Source: Cristatella mucedo (taxonomy: Eukaryota > Bryozoa > Phylactolaemata > Cristatellidae). From it: a stretch of 62,000 bases of DNA. The notes beneath the pieces were generated by a model that was not told where the DNA came from, searched no databases, and saw nothing but the letters and a program-made list of their open reading frames with translations. The translations under genes and the position numbers were made by a program. The stretch is from contig WPIO01000155.1 of assembly GCA_009760855.2 (NCBI GenBank), positions 237,501 through 299,500 on the forward strand, in the 5' to 3' direction. Positions 12,330 to 24,448 of the stretch are shown piece after piece (the first letter of the stretch is position 1; each line of letters starts with the position of its first letter).

Positions 12330-12660
12330 GTACCCGTCCGTAGCTCCTCTGCATAGCCGCAAGGACTATGCGGGTCTTACTCGGGAGAGTTTTCTAGAAC
12401 GCAATCAATGCCTAAGCAGCTTCCAGTGAGTGCTTACGCTAAGCGAAAAAAAAAAGCTCCACCTCGCGCAGGGAAATTGAGAAGCATCAGGCAGAGTCAG
12501 GAGGGCAGTCGAGCGAGGGAGCGAGTGGCTCGGAAGTAGCGGCTCAGGACGGCCGAACAGGATGCGCCACAGTCGGCAGCAGGAGCGTACATGTCGTTTC
12601 GTAAGAATCGCGGAAATGAGCTCCGCAGGCTCCGCGCTGCAGAGCTCAAATGCCCAGATG
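12330..12660 (-). mobile_element. LINE-B 3' fragment, GC-rich
   Basis: Reverse-orientation 3' UTR and end of ORF: agccgcaaggactatgcggg, gcatcaggcagagtcaggag, cgccacagtcggcagcagga, gtaagaatcgcggaaatgag. Relative to other copies it is unusually GC/CpG-rich. Confidence 0.72.
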
Positions 12661-14242
12661 CTCAATGCTCCGGAAGCACAGCTGCGTGCGCACAGCCTAA
12701 AATAGCTAGCCGCTGCCTTTCCAGAATGCTCCTTGCGATTGCTCTGAAATGAAGCAATGAGCACATTGCGTAGTGGCCGCGATTGCCCGCTGACCGAAAT
12801 ACGTGGTACGTTCTACGAGCTTCCGTTCTGTCCTCCTTTCGATGACCCCTTTCGTGCGTCATCGAAACTTTTGATAGATTTTCATGATCACTAATCAGAT
12901 CTCAGAGCGCTGCTTCTTTGAACTGTCGAACCAAAAGGGTGGCATGGGCATTTGAGTCGCAGGGCGTGTTTGCAGACGTGCATGCTACAATACGTCCGCT
13001 AGTCTGCAAGGCCTTGAGGACTAAGCAAGTACCTGAAGGTGGGCAGTTTTAGTTGTACGCCGCAAGTCCTGCAGCCGGCCATGCTGCACGGCCCACAGCA
13101 AGCGGGAATGATAGCCGCTACAAATCTTCTGCCCGCTGCATAAATTAGACTGTTGTACAGCGGATCACTTCGATGCTTGAACGGGGTAACGTCCAATTGT
13201 AGACAGTCGGATGACTTAATCATTTGCCCACCGACTCACCACGATAGCGTCACTCATTATGCCGCCTTTTCGCGAAACTCCATCTTGCGTTCAAATCAGC
13301 ATTTCCTGTCCGTAGAATGCCTGACCTAGATCGGGAAGCCTTACGATCTGTTATCAAAACTCACCTTCCCTCGTGGCCAATCTAAAGTCCAAGGTCATTG
13401 GCGGGCGTTTCTTCCATGCGCCCCGACGTGTATGAAGTGATTTGAGTAGGCGGAGCCAGCAGTGACAGCGCCCGAGCTTCGAGTTCGTCGAGCTTGCTTC
13501 GAATGCGACTGCGAGCCTGAGCGCTAGAGCTACACGGACGCTCGATCGTATTTTGCTAATGCCGAACGCTACGTCAGCGAATGCGCCCGCAGGTGCGCTA
13601 CTAGATATACTCCAGCTTGAGCCCGATATGAACTCGTGCTCTGCTTTCGAGGAGTCCTGGAAGCTGAGCCCTAGAAGCCCTAGAAGCGTCTAGATGCCAG
13701 AAAGATCCCTAGACGCAGCCTACGTCTGTTCCCTTCCCGCCAAGGGCTTTAGCTACGCAGCCCAGCTTGCGGCGACCGGTGCTTTGATAGGTGTCGAGTT
13801 GTCAGCCTGCCGAGGTGCGAAGACCGTCAGCTTGGCCGACGACACGAGCTAATCGATAGTGGAGTCAAGACTGACCGCCGCCGCCACCGACGGCGCTCCC
13901 GGGGCCACTCTCAAAGAGCCAATTAAGCTTGACCTCTGCTCTCTGCTCCGAGCGCCTTTTCGTGATGCCACGCAGTTTGGCTCGCGAGTCGTTGGCAACA
14001 AAGGACGTGGCGACCGATGGATAGAACTGCACAGAGAGTCCGCCGATCCAGTCCTGCAATGGGCCTCGCCGCGTCACGCGTACAGTGTGCCGCCGGTCGC
14101 CGCGTGTGCCCCGAAAGTCGCCTAGGGTTTGAGTGGACTACACCGTATGGTCGCCCAAGACTGTGACGCTTCTAAAAATTTCTAGCGTCATCCCAGGCTT
14201 TAGATCCATCCCATCAGCAACGGTAACATCTAGAATTCATTA
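12661..14242. other. Unique sequence, GC-rich, no recognised gene
   Basis: Open frames at 13859-14125 (plus) and 13865-14077 (minus) overlap each other in a CpG-rich block and match nothing I know. This may be a promoter or non-coding exon region. Confidence 0.35.
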
Positions 14243-15275
14243 CTTGATAATAATAATAATAATAATAATATAAATACGTTTGTACAGCGCTCTTTGAGAC
14301 CTTAATCTCTTTCTAGGCCCATTACACATGCTGTAAATAAAGAATGATCGAATGGGTAGTGATATTACTCACGATTCAATCGCGTTTCCCTTTGCAGCAA
14401 ATGTAAAGCGCCTAGGAAAAGGTTGAGTTCTCTGAGGGCGCTTTATCAAGTGCATTATTATTATTATAGTGGTAGCATACTCAATGTCAGCAAGCATAAC
14501 ATGGTTAGAAGTGACATGCACAGTGTCAGCATGCAAATGCGGTTATTGGCAGCATGCACAGTGTCAGCAGGCATTAGCACACAAAGGACGAGTCACGTGA
14601 GCATACATGTTCTAAATGTTGTGATTACAGATACGTTTAAGCGTCTTTTTAAATGTCACTAAGTCAGGGGATGTCGTGACGTCAGTCGTAAGTGAGTTCC
14701 GGGCTTTGGGTATATTCGAACTAAAGGCACCGTTACCAAAGGCTTTTAGGTTCAAGCCAGGTGTAGCTAAACGATTAGATTCCAAAAACCAGGTGTTACG
14801 ATGCCAAGTCTGGTGTGGGATCGCATCCGGTAAATAGGCTGGAGCCAAAAATGAATGGGCCTAAAAGTGAGTGATAGAACCTTGAAGTCGATCCGTTGCT
14901 TGACTGGTAGCCAGTGCAGGTCGGCGAGAAGTGGTGTGATGTGGCAACTTCGACTCTCATGAGAGACAAGCCTAGCTGCAGAGTTTTGCACCAGCTGCAA
15001 TCGCCTGATCGCACATGCTGGTAGGCCAGTAAGCAGTGAGTTGCAGAAGTCGAAACGGGATGTCACACATGCACGGGCCAATTTAGATGTGAAACGCAGT
15101 CTAAAGCAAGCCCGAATTTTGGTAATGCTATGTAGCTAAAAGTAGGCAGACTTGACTGTGCAGCTGATGTGGTCGTCTAATTAATGGCTACTTTGGAATA
15201 GGACGCCTAGATTTTGCGAAGATGCAACAGGAAATATGCAGGCAGAGCCGATTATGGGCGTTAAGTTTTCTAATT
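14243..15275 (-). mobile_element. LINE-A copy interrupted by a smaller LINE-A tail
   Basis: In reverse orientation: (AAT)n tail, 3' UTR, then a C-terminal ORF with [40 protein letters not shown] and [20 protein letters not shown], then the SPVES-like region. The tail is broken at 14362-14466 by a plus-strand LINE-A tail. Confidence 0.83.
14362..14466 (+). mobile_element. Nested LINE-A tail (105 bp) with TAGTG duplication
   Basis: Plus-strand 3' terminus (atattactcacgattcaatc ... gggcgctttatcaagtgcat, then (ATT)n) lies inside the minus-strand LINE-A tail. Target duplication tagtg is seen at 14357-14361 and 14467-14471. Confidence 0.75.
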
Positions 15276-16588
15276 AGTTGCGTTGCGTTTTCTGTACAAA
15301 GTGCAGGCGTACTAAATCAACCAAACCCTAAGCTGACTGCTGAGATATTTATACTTTGCGGTTCCTGAATTCGAAAGGCTTAGAACCGGTTATGTGACGA
15401 TCCACAGTTAGGCAGCGTAAAAGCCACAGCCGTAGCACGTAAGCATTTGATGCTGTGCCTCGCCTGCTGAGCGGAGCTGCGCACTGTGCCCCTGTGCCGT
15501 GCGAGAGTTACTGTCCATTTTGGCTTGCTCTGGAAGCCTGTAAACCTTAATCGTTGTTGAATAGACCGCTCTACGCTGCGGACTTGTATATACAATCATA
15601 AGGCGTGGCTGTGCTCTTAGCCGCCGCAGTAAGTATTCTGCTGTTGTCGGCATAGCTGAGCGCGAATTGTTTGTGCACTTTTAAGACGCAGGCCGCGATT
15701 ACGAGGCTCAAAGCGTCACCGGTCACGTGTCGCACACGTGTCGGCTGCGAGTAGCGCTACGTTTGTGGGCTAGTTCCGTTCGGACGTGCTACACCCAGCT
15801 TGTAGCACGTGGCGTCGGAATGATTGGCTGGATTAATGCGAAGGACAACTGACAGTCGTATTCGGTTAGTCTCGTCGCTCGCCACTGTAGATGATAAACC
15901 AAGAAGCTGTATCGCTTTATTCGCGTGGTTGAGTGACGTACTGGGAAGAGATATCGAGTGCTTGGACGTTGAAGTAGTGGCCTACTCTGCCGAGCATAGG
16001 AATGCAACACATTTTCTCATCTGAAATCCTGCACATTTTGAAATCACGATTCACCAAAACTAGGCAAATTCGTGAACTGTAATTTTCAGACCTCAAGTGA
16101 CTTGTGAATATACGCTCGTGCTAGGAGGCAAAGCAGAGGCACGAGAAAGCCGGTAGCAACGCAGTTGTTAGCAATTTCCATCGTAAATGTCATGGCCGGA
16201 CCGGAATTCAGTTTCTGGACGGGAACGTGTGTGCTCATGATAGCGGCAGAATTAGACTCACTACTTCTATTGTAGAAGGTGTCAAGGATAAGGTGACAAA
16301 CTTCGCACGTGTGCATGCCGAATTTCAAGTTCAATGCTGTGAAATTGGGAAACCCTATGTAGGCCTTAAGAAGCCAGGTTTTGCTAATAGTTGCACTAGA
16401 TGTCGAAACGCGTCGATGATAGAAAACGTACGAGTGTCAGGTGCCTTATGTAACGTAAATGATCTCCATCTGAATTACTTCAAAGTTACAAGAACTGTGA
16501 GTTAGACAGGAGAGTTTGCTTCTGTTGCCTAAGCAGCTTTTGATTCGCCATCTGCAGCTATCAGACCTAATCCTGTAGCAGAGAGAAA
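15276..16588. other. Unique sequence without recognised features
   Basis: Several 60-90 codon frames exist on both strands (e.g. 15408-15653, 16227-16505). None has a recognisable domain or convincing splice context. Confidence 0.35.
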
Positions 16589-17181
16589 GTTCGTGAGCGT
16601 CGCAGCAGCCACATTACACCACTTCTCGTCGACATGCACTGGCTCCCAGTCAAGCAACGCATCGACTTCAAGAATTTGTCACTCACTTTAAGGTCCCGTC
16701 ATTCTTTGGCTCCAGCCTACCTATAAGATCTACTCCCCCACCAGGCTAAGCATCCTACAACCCGCTTTTCGTAACCTAACTGTTTAACCATACCTCATAC
16801 AAATCTCGAATTCTTTGGAGACCGTGAATCTATTTCATATGCTCCCATAGCCTGGAACACTCTTCCGACTTGCGTCACGACATCGACCGAATTTTACCCA
16901 TTTAAAAAGAAACTAAAAGTGCACCAATTTATCACAACATTTAGTGGATCCCTGTGATTCGTCCTTTATGTGCTTATGCGTGCTGACACTGTGCATGCTG
17001 CCACTAACCACACTTGCATGCTGACCCTGTGCATGTCACCCCGAACCGTGTCATTTTTGCTATTTATTGAGCATTCTACCACTCACCACTCGATCGTGTT
17101 TCCTTTGCAGCAACTGTAAAGTGCCTAGAAAGAGATTGAGCTCTCTGAGGGCGCTAGATCAGATGTGCTATTATTATCATC
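16589..17181 (+). mobile_element. LINE-A 3' portion
   Basis: Plus-strand copy starting at the block for RRSSHITPLL and [14 protein letters not shown], then the C-terminal region and complete 3' UTR (gtgattcgtcctttatgtgc, gtgcatgctgccactaacca) and the stem-loop tail ending in (ATT)n. It is truncated at its 5' end. Confidence 0.85.
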
Positions 17182-17199
17182 TTTGAAGTGAGATGGATA

Positions 17200-17365
17200 C
17201 CTGAGTCAATCAGGAGGGCAGTCGAGATAGTCAATAACGAGAAAGTGAGTAGCATGGACGAAGCAACCCAGGAATGAATGTGCGACAGCCGCATGCAGCA
17301 GGAGAAAAGAAATCTCGCTTAAGAATTGTCGATTTGAGTTTCAGAGTCTAGGATCTGCGGATAAT
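17200..17365 (-). mobile_element. LINE-B small fragment
   Basis: A reverse-orientation match to the 3' ORF region: gagtcaatcaggagggcagt, gtgcgacagccgcatgcagc, tttcagagtctaggatctgc. Confidence 0.6.
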
Positions 17366-17636
17366 AAAAATCATCTGTCCCCCAACGGTCGCTCAGCGTA
17401 AGAAGGGAACAGCATCGGGCATCGTAATTCAGTGTTGGCCGGTCTTCCGCCAATGCAATCAGGTGCTACGGTCGGTGCAGAACTCTGCAGCGAGGCTTGC
17501 GAGCCTTGCGGGATCACTATTCCAGCAGAAAGCGTTCATGCCAATAATGTACGCCCACAACGGTTGACTTTGGATCGCCGTTCTTAGTGACCTTAATAGT
17601 GCGCTATACACTGGCCCCCCAGTCAGAAAAAAAATC
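17366..17636. other. Unique spacer
   Basis: About 270 bp with no recognised feature. Confidence 0.3.
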
Positions 17637-17806
17637 CTAGCTGATTAAACAGCCTCTTTTTGTATAGCGACAGAAGAGCCTTTACGGCTATCACCACCGC
17701 TTGCAGTGGCGATAAAGAATCGCCCACCACAGGAATCGAACCCACAACCTCGGGACCGAGGTCGTGAAAGCAACCGCCTTACCTAGTGTGCCATCACGGC
17801 TCACGC
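17637..17806 (-). mobile_element. SINE-1 copy, essentially full length
   Basis: In reverse orientation: the tail ctagctgattaaacagcctc, the middle gaagagcctttacggctatc, a good B-box complement (ggaatcgaacccacaacctc) and an A-box region at the right end (ttacctagtgtgccatcacg). Confidence 0.85.
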
Positions 17807-17989
17807 AGCACTTTGACTTCGAGCTTTTTTTTCTCATACTTTGAGGTCCATCCATTCTCTCGCTTCGCCTCACCTCGCAGAACTAAACTACGGTCCGTTT
17901 AGTCAGGAAGCTGCCGTATTTGGCTGGAGGGGGCTGCGCTGTTCCGAAGCTATCGTTGCTTTGCTCGTATCCATTGCATTCAATTTCAT

Positions 17990-18680
17990 CACCCGTTTCG
18001 TATGATCTCGCAGCACTGCGGGCGTCCTATACAGTCCAGGCCAGGCCAGGCGACTCGAGTACGACTTTCAAAGAACAACATTAACCGGCTACTGGGCGGG
18101 CCTAATTGCTGCCGCGCGGCCGCTGGCCGCGAGCGTCGCCCGAGGCAGAGCGCGCTAACTCGCCAAGCAGACTCGATCGCCCACTCAGCATCGGCCGACT
18201 GCGATAGATAATGCTGAACGGCAGGCCAATGCGCCGCCTCCGCCGGAGGCCGTTCGTGGCGCGCAGGTCGTTGGCCTGCGGCGAGGGCGGTGCATTGGAC
18301 GGACGGACGCGGCGCTTAATCTGCACTGAGCCCCGGCCCGCGCGACGGCTGACCGCTTGGCCAGGACAGCGGGTCGCAATTAATGAAGGCGCCGCGGCTG
18401 CGGCGGCGGCTCGCTGTCCCGCGCCCGCGGAGCCGCGGTGCGCCGCCGCCGCGCTGCGATCCTCTAGCACGACAGTGTTACGGCAGTCTGGGCGCTGGGA
18501 GCCGGCGACTCGCGACCGATGTCATCAGCGAGTCGCTGGCATCGAGGGGGCGAGGCACGGAACGAGACGACAAGGGCAGACGATCGCGATTTATTGCGAT
18601 CGGCGATCAAATGATCAGACGTGATCGTCGCACTTTTCGTGGACTCGAAAGCGAATTTCTATCAATCGTCCACTGACGAT
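17990..18680. promoter_or_regulatory. CpG-dense island
   Basis: About 700 bp with very frequent CG dinucleotides (e.g. gcggctgcggcggcggctcg). Overlapping Arg/Ala-rich frames on both strands are compositional. It could be a promoter region, but no linked exon was identified. Confidence 0.35.
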
Positions 18681-18956
18681 CCGAGAAACCTGCTGCACTC
18701 CGTCTGCTGATTCTATGCACTGTCACTTACCGCGATTTCACCAAGGGGTTAATTAATAACGGTTAATTACAGAAGAAACAACTCGTGCAAATTAAGTAGG
18801 TTTCCGATTGCCCCGCACGTCTTACGCCCATCTGCATTAGCTGGCTCAGGTGCCACATCCGTCACCGTCGGAGGCGTGGGGCAGGCGATGTGGACTTTTT
18901 GTGACGCCTCGAACAAAAGCAAATTGAGCCGCGTGAGACAGACCGGACGTAGCTGC

Positions 18957-19105
18957 CTTGCTGTTTTGGGCCAGTGGTCAAGGTGCTTGCCTTTGACGAC
19001 CGGGGTCAAGGTGAATGTATTTGATGTGTGGACTCGAGCTCCCGTGGCAAATGTGAAGCGCCTGAATAAAGATTAAGTTATCTTAGGGTGCTATACAAAT
19101 TATAT
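18957..19105 (+). mobile_element. SINE-2 copy
   Basis: The head is gttttgggccagtggtcaag. Then come an internal region (gaccggggtcaaggtgaatg), the B-box ggactcgagctcc, and the tail gtgaagcgcctgaataaaga ... agggtgctatacaaattata, running into (TA)n. Confidence 0.8.
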
Positions 19106-19149
19106 AAATATATATATATACATATATATATATGTATATGTGTGTGTGC

Positions 19150-19189
<40 letters not shown>
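19104..19189. repeat. (TA)n microsatellite
   Basis: AT dinucleotide tract with a short gtgtgtgtgcgtac interruption, attached to the 3' end of a SINE-2. Confidence 0.92.
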
Positions 19190-19192
<3 letters not shown>

Positions 19193-19282
19193 GCGGTACC
19201 CATGCTTACGAGTGTCTCAACATACAAATGAGTGTTTCGAGATACGAGCCGTCTCTCGCTCAGTTTTTGCTTTGAATTGCTA

Positions 19283-19625
19283 AAAATTGCGTAATGTATC
19301 TCCGTATGTAACTCCACAAAGTCATAAAGACCATGAGGGTGTTACGCAGGAGAGTTTTGTATAGCGCACTCACAGCCTAAGCGGCTTTTGGTACGCATTC
19401 GGTACCCAACAGACTTCGTCTCACGCAACAAAGAGAAAGTGGGAAGCATAGCAGAGTCAGGAGAGCAGTTGAGGTAGTGAGTAGCATAGAAGTTGCAGCT
19501 CAGGACCGTTGAAAAGGATGTGCCATAGTCGGCAGTAGGAGAGTAGTTGTCGTTGCGTAAGAATTGTGGAAGCGAGTTTCATAGTCTAGGACCTGCAGAG
19601 CTAAAGCTTCTGTCGCCAGCTTCCG
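19283..19625 (-). mobile_element. LINE-B 3' portion
   Basis: Reverse orientation, starting at the 3' terminus (gtaatgtatctccgtatgta). Then agcgcactcacagcctaagc, gcatagcagagtcaggagag, tgtgccatagtcggcagtag and the end of the ORF (ctgcagagctaaagcttctg). It is 5'-truncated. Confidence 0.82.
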
Positions 19626-20354
19626 ATACTCCACCGCTCGTTGCTGCAGCAAACGTCACGCTGCGTGCGGTTACTCAGGCCAATAAGGGTAGGGCAGCGA
19701 ACGACGTTCCATAGCAAGACGCTGCACCACGAACCAGGTGTGACGCCTAGCACAGGCCTGTTAGTTCGCTCTCAGACGGACTCGAGCGAGCCGAAGTGAT
19801 ACTTAGACGCACACTATCGCCAGACTCCAGTGTTAAATCCGACTACGGCAGGAACAGCAAAGTACGTACTGTATTCTATTTAGGCGATATCATCGTGTGA
19901 GAGTTCATCGCATAACTGATAAAAATCGGCGCGTCCGCGTAAAGGCCCTGCCAATAAACTGAAAGCGAGGAAAGCCCAGAAATAAAGGGCAAAAATCAGC
20001 GAATAAGATTCAGATATTCATTTCAGCCTTTCTCCTCTAACTCTATTAGCATCTTCAAGTCGTCTGATCTCCAAGTTACTCCTGCAAAATGGTATAAATT
20101 AAACCCATTTTAAAGAAAGATATTCAATTGTTTTTAAAACAAATTCGTTATTTATAAGTACTTTTTAATATTTTAAAATGAGCGACCAAAAATCACTGTG
20201 TTTTGTGGGAGTTCGGAAAGAATAAATGCATTTCAATTCATTTCAATGGGAAAAATTGATTTGACGTACGAGTAATTTGAGTTACGAGCTCTGGCACGGA
20301 ACGAATTAAACTCGTAAGCCGAGGTACCTCTGTATGCACGCACATACACACAAC
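19626..20354. other. Unique sequence without recognised features
   Basis: No gene or family repeat seen. The right part is AT-rich. Confidence 0.35.
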
Positions 20355-20363
20355 TATATATAT

Positions 20364-20433
<70 letters not shown>

Positions 20434-20453
20434 GTGTGTGTGTGTGTGTGTAC
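20355..20453. repeat. (TA)n followed by (GT)n
   Basis: A compound microsatellite: TA units to about 20397, then GT units with one gc variant. Confidence 0.95.
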
Positions 20454-21273
20454 TTCGACCCAGCAACGGTCTGCTTCCGGAAGTCCAAGCTCAGGTTGAG
20501 GATCCCTCACGCTCGCCGCTCACGCAGCGCCCGAAAGAACGACGTGCGGACCTGTCGCGTGCTCGCTTCTTTGCGAAGCGCTAAGAGTTCACTTGAAAAG
20601 GGCCTCGATTAAGACTCCTGGCCGGTTACGACCAATTGCCGCCGGACCGCTTGTGCGGTCAGTTCGCGTCTGCGACGTGCGCCGCACGCCAGGAGAAGCA
20701 AAACGCTGTCGCTCTTTGGTTGGAAGCCCCTGAGCAGAAGCGCACGTCAGCAACTCACCGGAGGTCGGCGCGCGACTCAGCGCGCAGCACTCCGACGGAC
20801 CGCTCTGCTCAACGGTCGGCTCGCTGCAGCTACGAGAGAGCGTTTTTCGGCATTCTGCCAAATGGCGAGCTCGCGGCTGGCGGAGAGTAGGCGGAGAGCG
20901 CGAGCGCGCGCACGCTAGGTGCGCGGCCTGCGCACCGTGGCCGCCGCCTGCGCAGGCGGCGTGCGCCAAAAGCGGACAGTGAGTCAAGCTCAGAGGCTCG
21001 TGGCTCAAGGATGGGCTTGAGGATGAGCCGAAGACCTGCGACACCGGAAGCTCCTCTAAGCGAAGCAGCGAGGGCTGCCGCAAGACCGACTAAACACTCG
21101 TTGCGGATTTATGCGCACCTTGAAAAAAGATTTGATCGCTGCGTTTATGACCTTCAGGAGCTGAACGCAAAACGTACAGTCGGGTGCGCAGTATGGCGCA
21201 GCAAAGCTCGGGGCGACAAAGCCGCTCCAATCATCCAAGCGGACGTGGGGCCGAGGAAAGTGATTATAATGTG
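20454..21273. other. CpG-rich unique sequence
   Basis: High CG density from about 20500 to 21060. The 164-codon minus-strand frame (20589-21083) is Ser/Ala/Arg-rich without a recognisable domain and is opposed by plus-strand frames, so I do not call it a gene. Confidence 0.35.
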
Positions 21274-21441
21274 AGCCGTGATGGCACGGGCCAGGTAAGG
21301 CGGTCACTCTTCACGATCTCGGTCCCGAGGTCGTGGGTTCGAATCCTACGGCTGGCGATCCTTTATTGTCGCCTCAAGCGGTGTTGACATCCGTCAAGGC
21401 TCTTCTATTGCTATACAAAAGAGGCTGTTGAATCAGCTAGT
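21274..21441 (+). mobile_element. SINE-1 copy, full length
   Basis: The tRNA-like head gccgtgatggcacgggccag (A-box region), the B-box gggttcgaatcctacgg, the middle caaggctcttctattgctat and the tail gaggctgttgaatcagctag are all present. Confidence 0.87.
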
Positions 21442-23511
21442 ACATGTATTGTCCTTGGAGTGATTGGACTTTTCAAGCTCCTAAAAACAAAGTGCAAGCG
21501 CTGATTGGCCAGGCGAGCGCGCGTATGCGTATATTTTTATTTATTTCTGACGATCGTGAAAATGTATGCAGTCCCCTAGGAGAAATGGATCCGTTTTCGG
21601 TCACTCGGGCGAAAGGCCGAAAAGAAAGCACAAGTGTCAACTGTTTATTCAGCGATAACACGTATGGGCGCACAAAAAACAACTCGTGCAGAAGCCAGCA
21701 GCTGCTTTGAAAAGCAAATCGTATTCTAACCTCTTTTTAAAAAGCGCAAATCCAGAGAACCACACGACGTCCGTCGGAAGTGAGTTGGTGAAGGAGTGGT
21801 GCAATATGGCAGTTGCAATTCGCATAACGGACGTGTCTGGCTGTAGTGCTTTGCTACGACTGTAAGCATCCAATTGCACAGGCGCGAAGACCAGGGCGGC
21901 TAACTTCAAGGTATGAGAGGAAGAAGAAGAAGGAGGAGCTATTACGCCTCGGCGCACGCTAGCTGCATCTATATGTGACTTTAGCAGAAGTAGGAGGAAG
22001 CGGAAGCGAATGAGGGAAAGCGGAAGGAAGCGAAGTCGCTCCGCCGCCCTAGTTTTAAGTTACGCACGCCGATTTGCATCTTCGCGAAAGTATTTGAATT
22101 TATATTTATTGTAATACGAAAGTCTCGTACGAGGAATAGATCCTATCTATTTCACCTTGAGACTTGTCTCGTCTGACTGAGATGACAGAGAGAGAGAGAG
22201 AGAGAGAGAAGCGGGTGATTCATCGATGCTAAAACAATGCAGATGGTATCGCACGGGATACAAATCTAGAAAGCGCTCACACTTTGAGATCCATTTGACT
22301 GTCACATAGAAAAATGTGCCTCAGTCAAGATTGTAGCAGTTAGCTTGATTAGCGTAACTTGGAACGGCTGTTGCTAGCAGCCCGTAGCTTCCGCTTCAAG
22401 CGAAGAAGTGCATGCAAATTTCGGATGAGCTTACTCAAAATAGCTCCACGTTGCAGGGGCAGGGTATACAGCGGCAGTGGAGCCTACACTGGAGCTTCCA
22501 GTGGCCAATAAAGGATTGTCTGATGCCGGATCAGAGCCACGATCCTTGTATACAACGAGCGACTACCGTAGCTCAGGACTCAGATCGGGTGCGGCACAAC
22601 GGTGGCTTGAAAGAAACGCGTTAGATTTCGCTGAGCGGGCGGCGCCTTCGGCGAAAGGCGTGAGAACCGATGCTGTCAGAAACGACGCTGGAGCAGCGAA
22701 ACGAAACCAAATGGACCTCGGGCTGGTGCGAATAAACGTAATGACAGTGGCATGGTCATGACGCATGGCGTGGTCTCATTCTGTCAGCACGAACGTCATC
22801 GACGGACGTCAAGCCTCGCGGAGCGGCGCCTACTGGCGGAAACTCGCTCGTCCCGTCGGCCGCAGCCTTATCTCCGGCGGCGGCCGACGCTCCTTTGGCT
22901 TCCGCTTTGCTGCGGAAGCATTCGCTCCAGGTTTTCTTGTGCAGCTACTTCCGTTTCGACGCGCTTCGCATCGACGCGCGCGCTACTAGACGCAACAGTC
23001 GTGGCTCGACTTTAGGCCAAGAAGAAGAGCCGACCGACGCCGCGTCGAAATGGCGCGCACTCCGCGAATCTATTTGAAGAGCTCCGCGGGCGAGAGCGGC
23101 GCGTCGCAGCAGCGTGGCGACAGTTGGCGACGCGACCGACAAAATCAGAATCTCGTAATTGGATTTCGCCGAATTCGCTCAAGCTCCAGCAGTGACGTCA
23201 ATGCCGAAGTGCTTGCAAATGCTTGGCTAGCGAGCGTCGCTGCGAACACAATAGCGGCGCTCCTTAAGAATTGACTGTGGAAGCTGGAAAAGAGCATGGA
23301 ATGACAAACAAAATCCGAGTTCACAAAGGGTTTCACGTTAAAATAAAACATTAAGCAGTAAGCAAGTGTCATCGAGTTATGTATCAACATTATGGCCATG
23401 CAGTAGTTCCAACCTTCTTCTGTCATCTGGATGTGAAGCCGTTAAATAATGGTGCTGCCAACTGACCACTTACGCTCCCACTCGCTTGATCGTACGATTC
23501 TTTCAAGATCA
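21442..23511. other. Unique sequence, CpG-rich at about 22600-23260
   Basis: No gene is recognised. It contains a short (GA)n (22189-22209) and a CpG-dense block with overlapping frames on both strands, none with a domain I can name. Confidence 0.35.
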
Positions 23512-23758
23512 TGAGAGAGACAGAGAGACAGACAGAGAGACAGAGAGACAGAGAGACACAGAGAGAGAGACAGAGAGACAGAGAGACAGAGAGACAGAGA
23601 CAGACAGAGACAGAGAGACAGAGAGACAGAGAGACAGAGAGACAGAGAGACAGACAGACAGACAGACAGAGAGACAGACAGACAGACAGAGAGACAGACA
23701 GACAGAGAGACAGATATACAGACAGACAGACAGAGACAGAGACCGAGAGACAAAGACC

Positions 23759-23794
<36 letters not shown>

Positions 23795-23891
23795 GACAGA
23801 GACAGAGAGACAGAGAGACAGAGAGACAGAGAGACAGAGAGACAGAGAGACAGAGAGACAGAGAGACAGAGAGACAGAGAGACAGAGAGAC

Positions 23892-23924
<33 letters not shown>

Positions 23925-23925
23925 T

Positions 23926-23962
<37 letters not shown>

Positions 23963-24233
23963 TAGACAGATAGACAGACAGACAGACAGAGACAGAGACC
24001 GAGAGACAGAGACCGAGAGAGAGACAGACAGACAGACAGAGACAGAGACCGAGAAACAGAGAGACAGAGACAGAGAGACAGAGAGACAGAGAGACAGAGA
24101 GACACAGAGACACAGAGACAGAGAGACACAGAGACACAGAGACCGAGAGAGAGACAGAGAGACAGAAAGACAGAAAGACAGAGAGACAGAGAGACAGAGT
24201 GAGAGAGAGAGTGAGAGAGAGAGAGAGAGAGAG
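23512..24233. repeat. 0.72-kb (GACA/GAGACA)n tract
   Basis: A compound array of gaca, gagaca and agaccgaga units. It is open in several frames on both strands (Arg/Gln/Thr/Asp on plus, Ser/Leu/Cys/Val on minus), which explains long but meaningless ORFs. Confidence 0.96.
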
Positions 24234-24371
24234 GGTAAGAGCTTACCTCTAAAACGATTGCTTCGCCACCAAAATAAGAGATTTTCATAGTAGCGTAAGA
24301 GCCTAACTGCATTATCTCGTTTCTTAGCATTTTACATATCCTGGACAGGAATTCATATTGTACACATCTAA

Positions 24372-24448
24372 ATAAATATAATTCATTTATATAGCGCCCC
24401 GAGAGAACTTAATCTCTATTCAGGCGCTTCACATATGCCACGGGGCTA
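24372..24448 (-). mobile_element. SINE-2 tail fragment
   Basis: In reverse orientation: ttcatttatatagcgccccg, agagaacttaatctctattc, aggcgcttcacatatgccac. The tRNA-derived head is absent. Confidence 0.72.

Noticed and set aside
18102-18624. Overlapping Arg/Ala-rich frames of 120-137 codons
   Set aside because: These are a product of a CpG island with GCC/CGG runs; both strands are open.
20589-21083. 164-codon minus-strand frame
   Set aside because: CpG-rich compositional frame, Ser/Ala/Arg-rich, opposed by frames on the other strand, with no recognisable domain.
21274-21441. tRNA gene suggested by A- and B-box motifs
   Set aside because: The sequence continues into a family-specific SINE-1 body and tail and recurs many times, so it is a SINE and not a tRNA gene. 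The same applies to SINE-2 copies.
23442-24330. Very long frames (up to 273 codons) on both strands
   Set aside because: They come from a (GACA/GAGACA)n array that is open in several frames; there is no protein logic.
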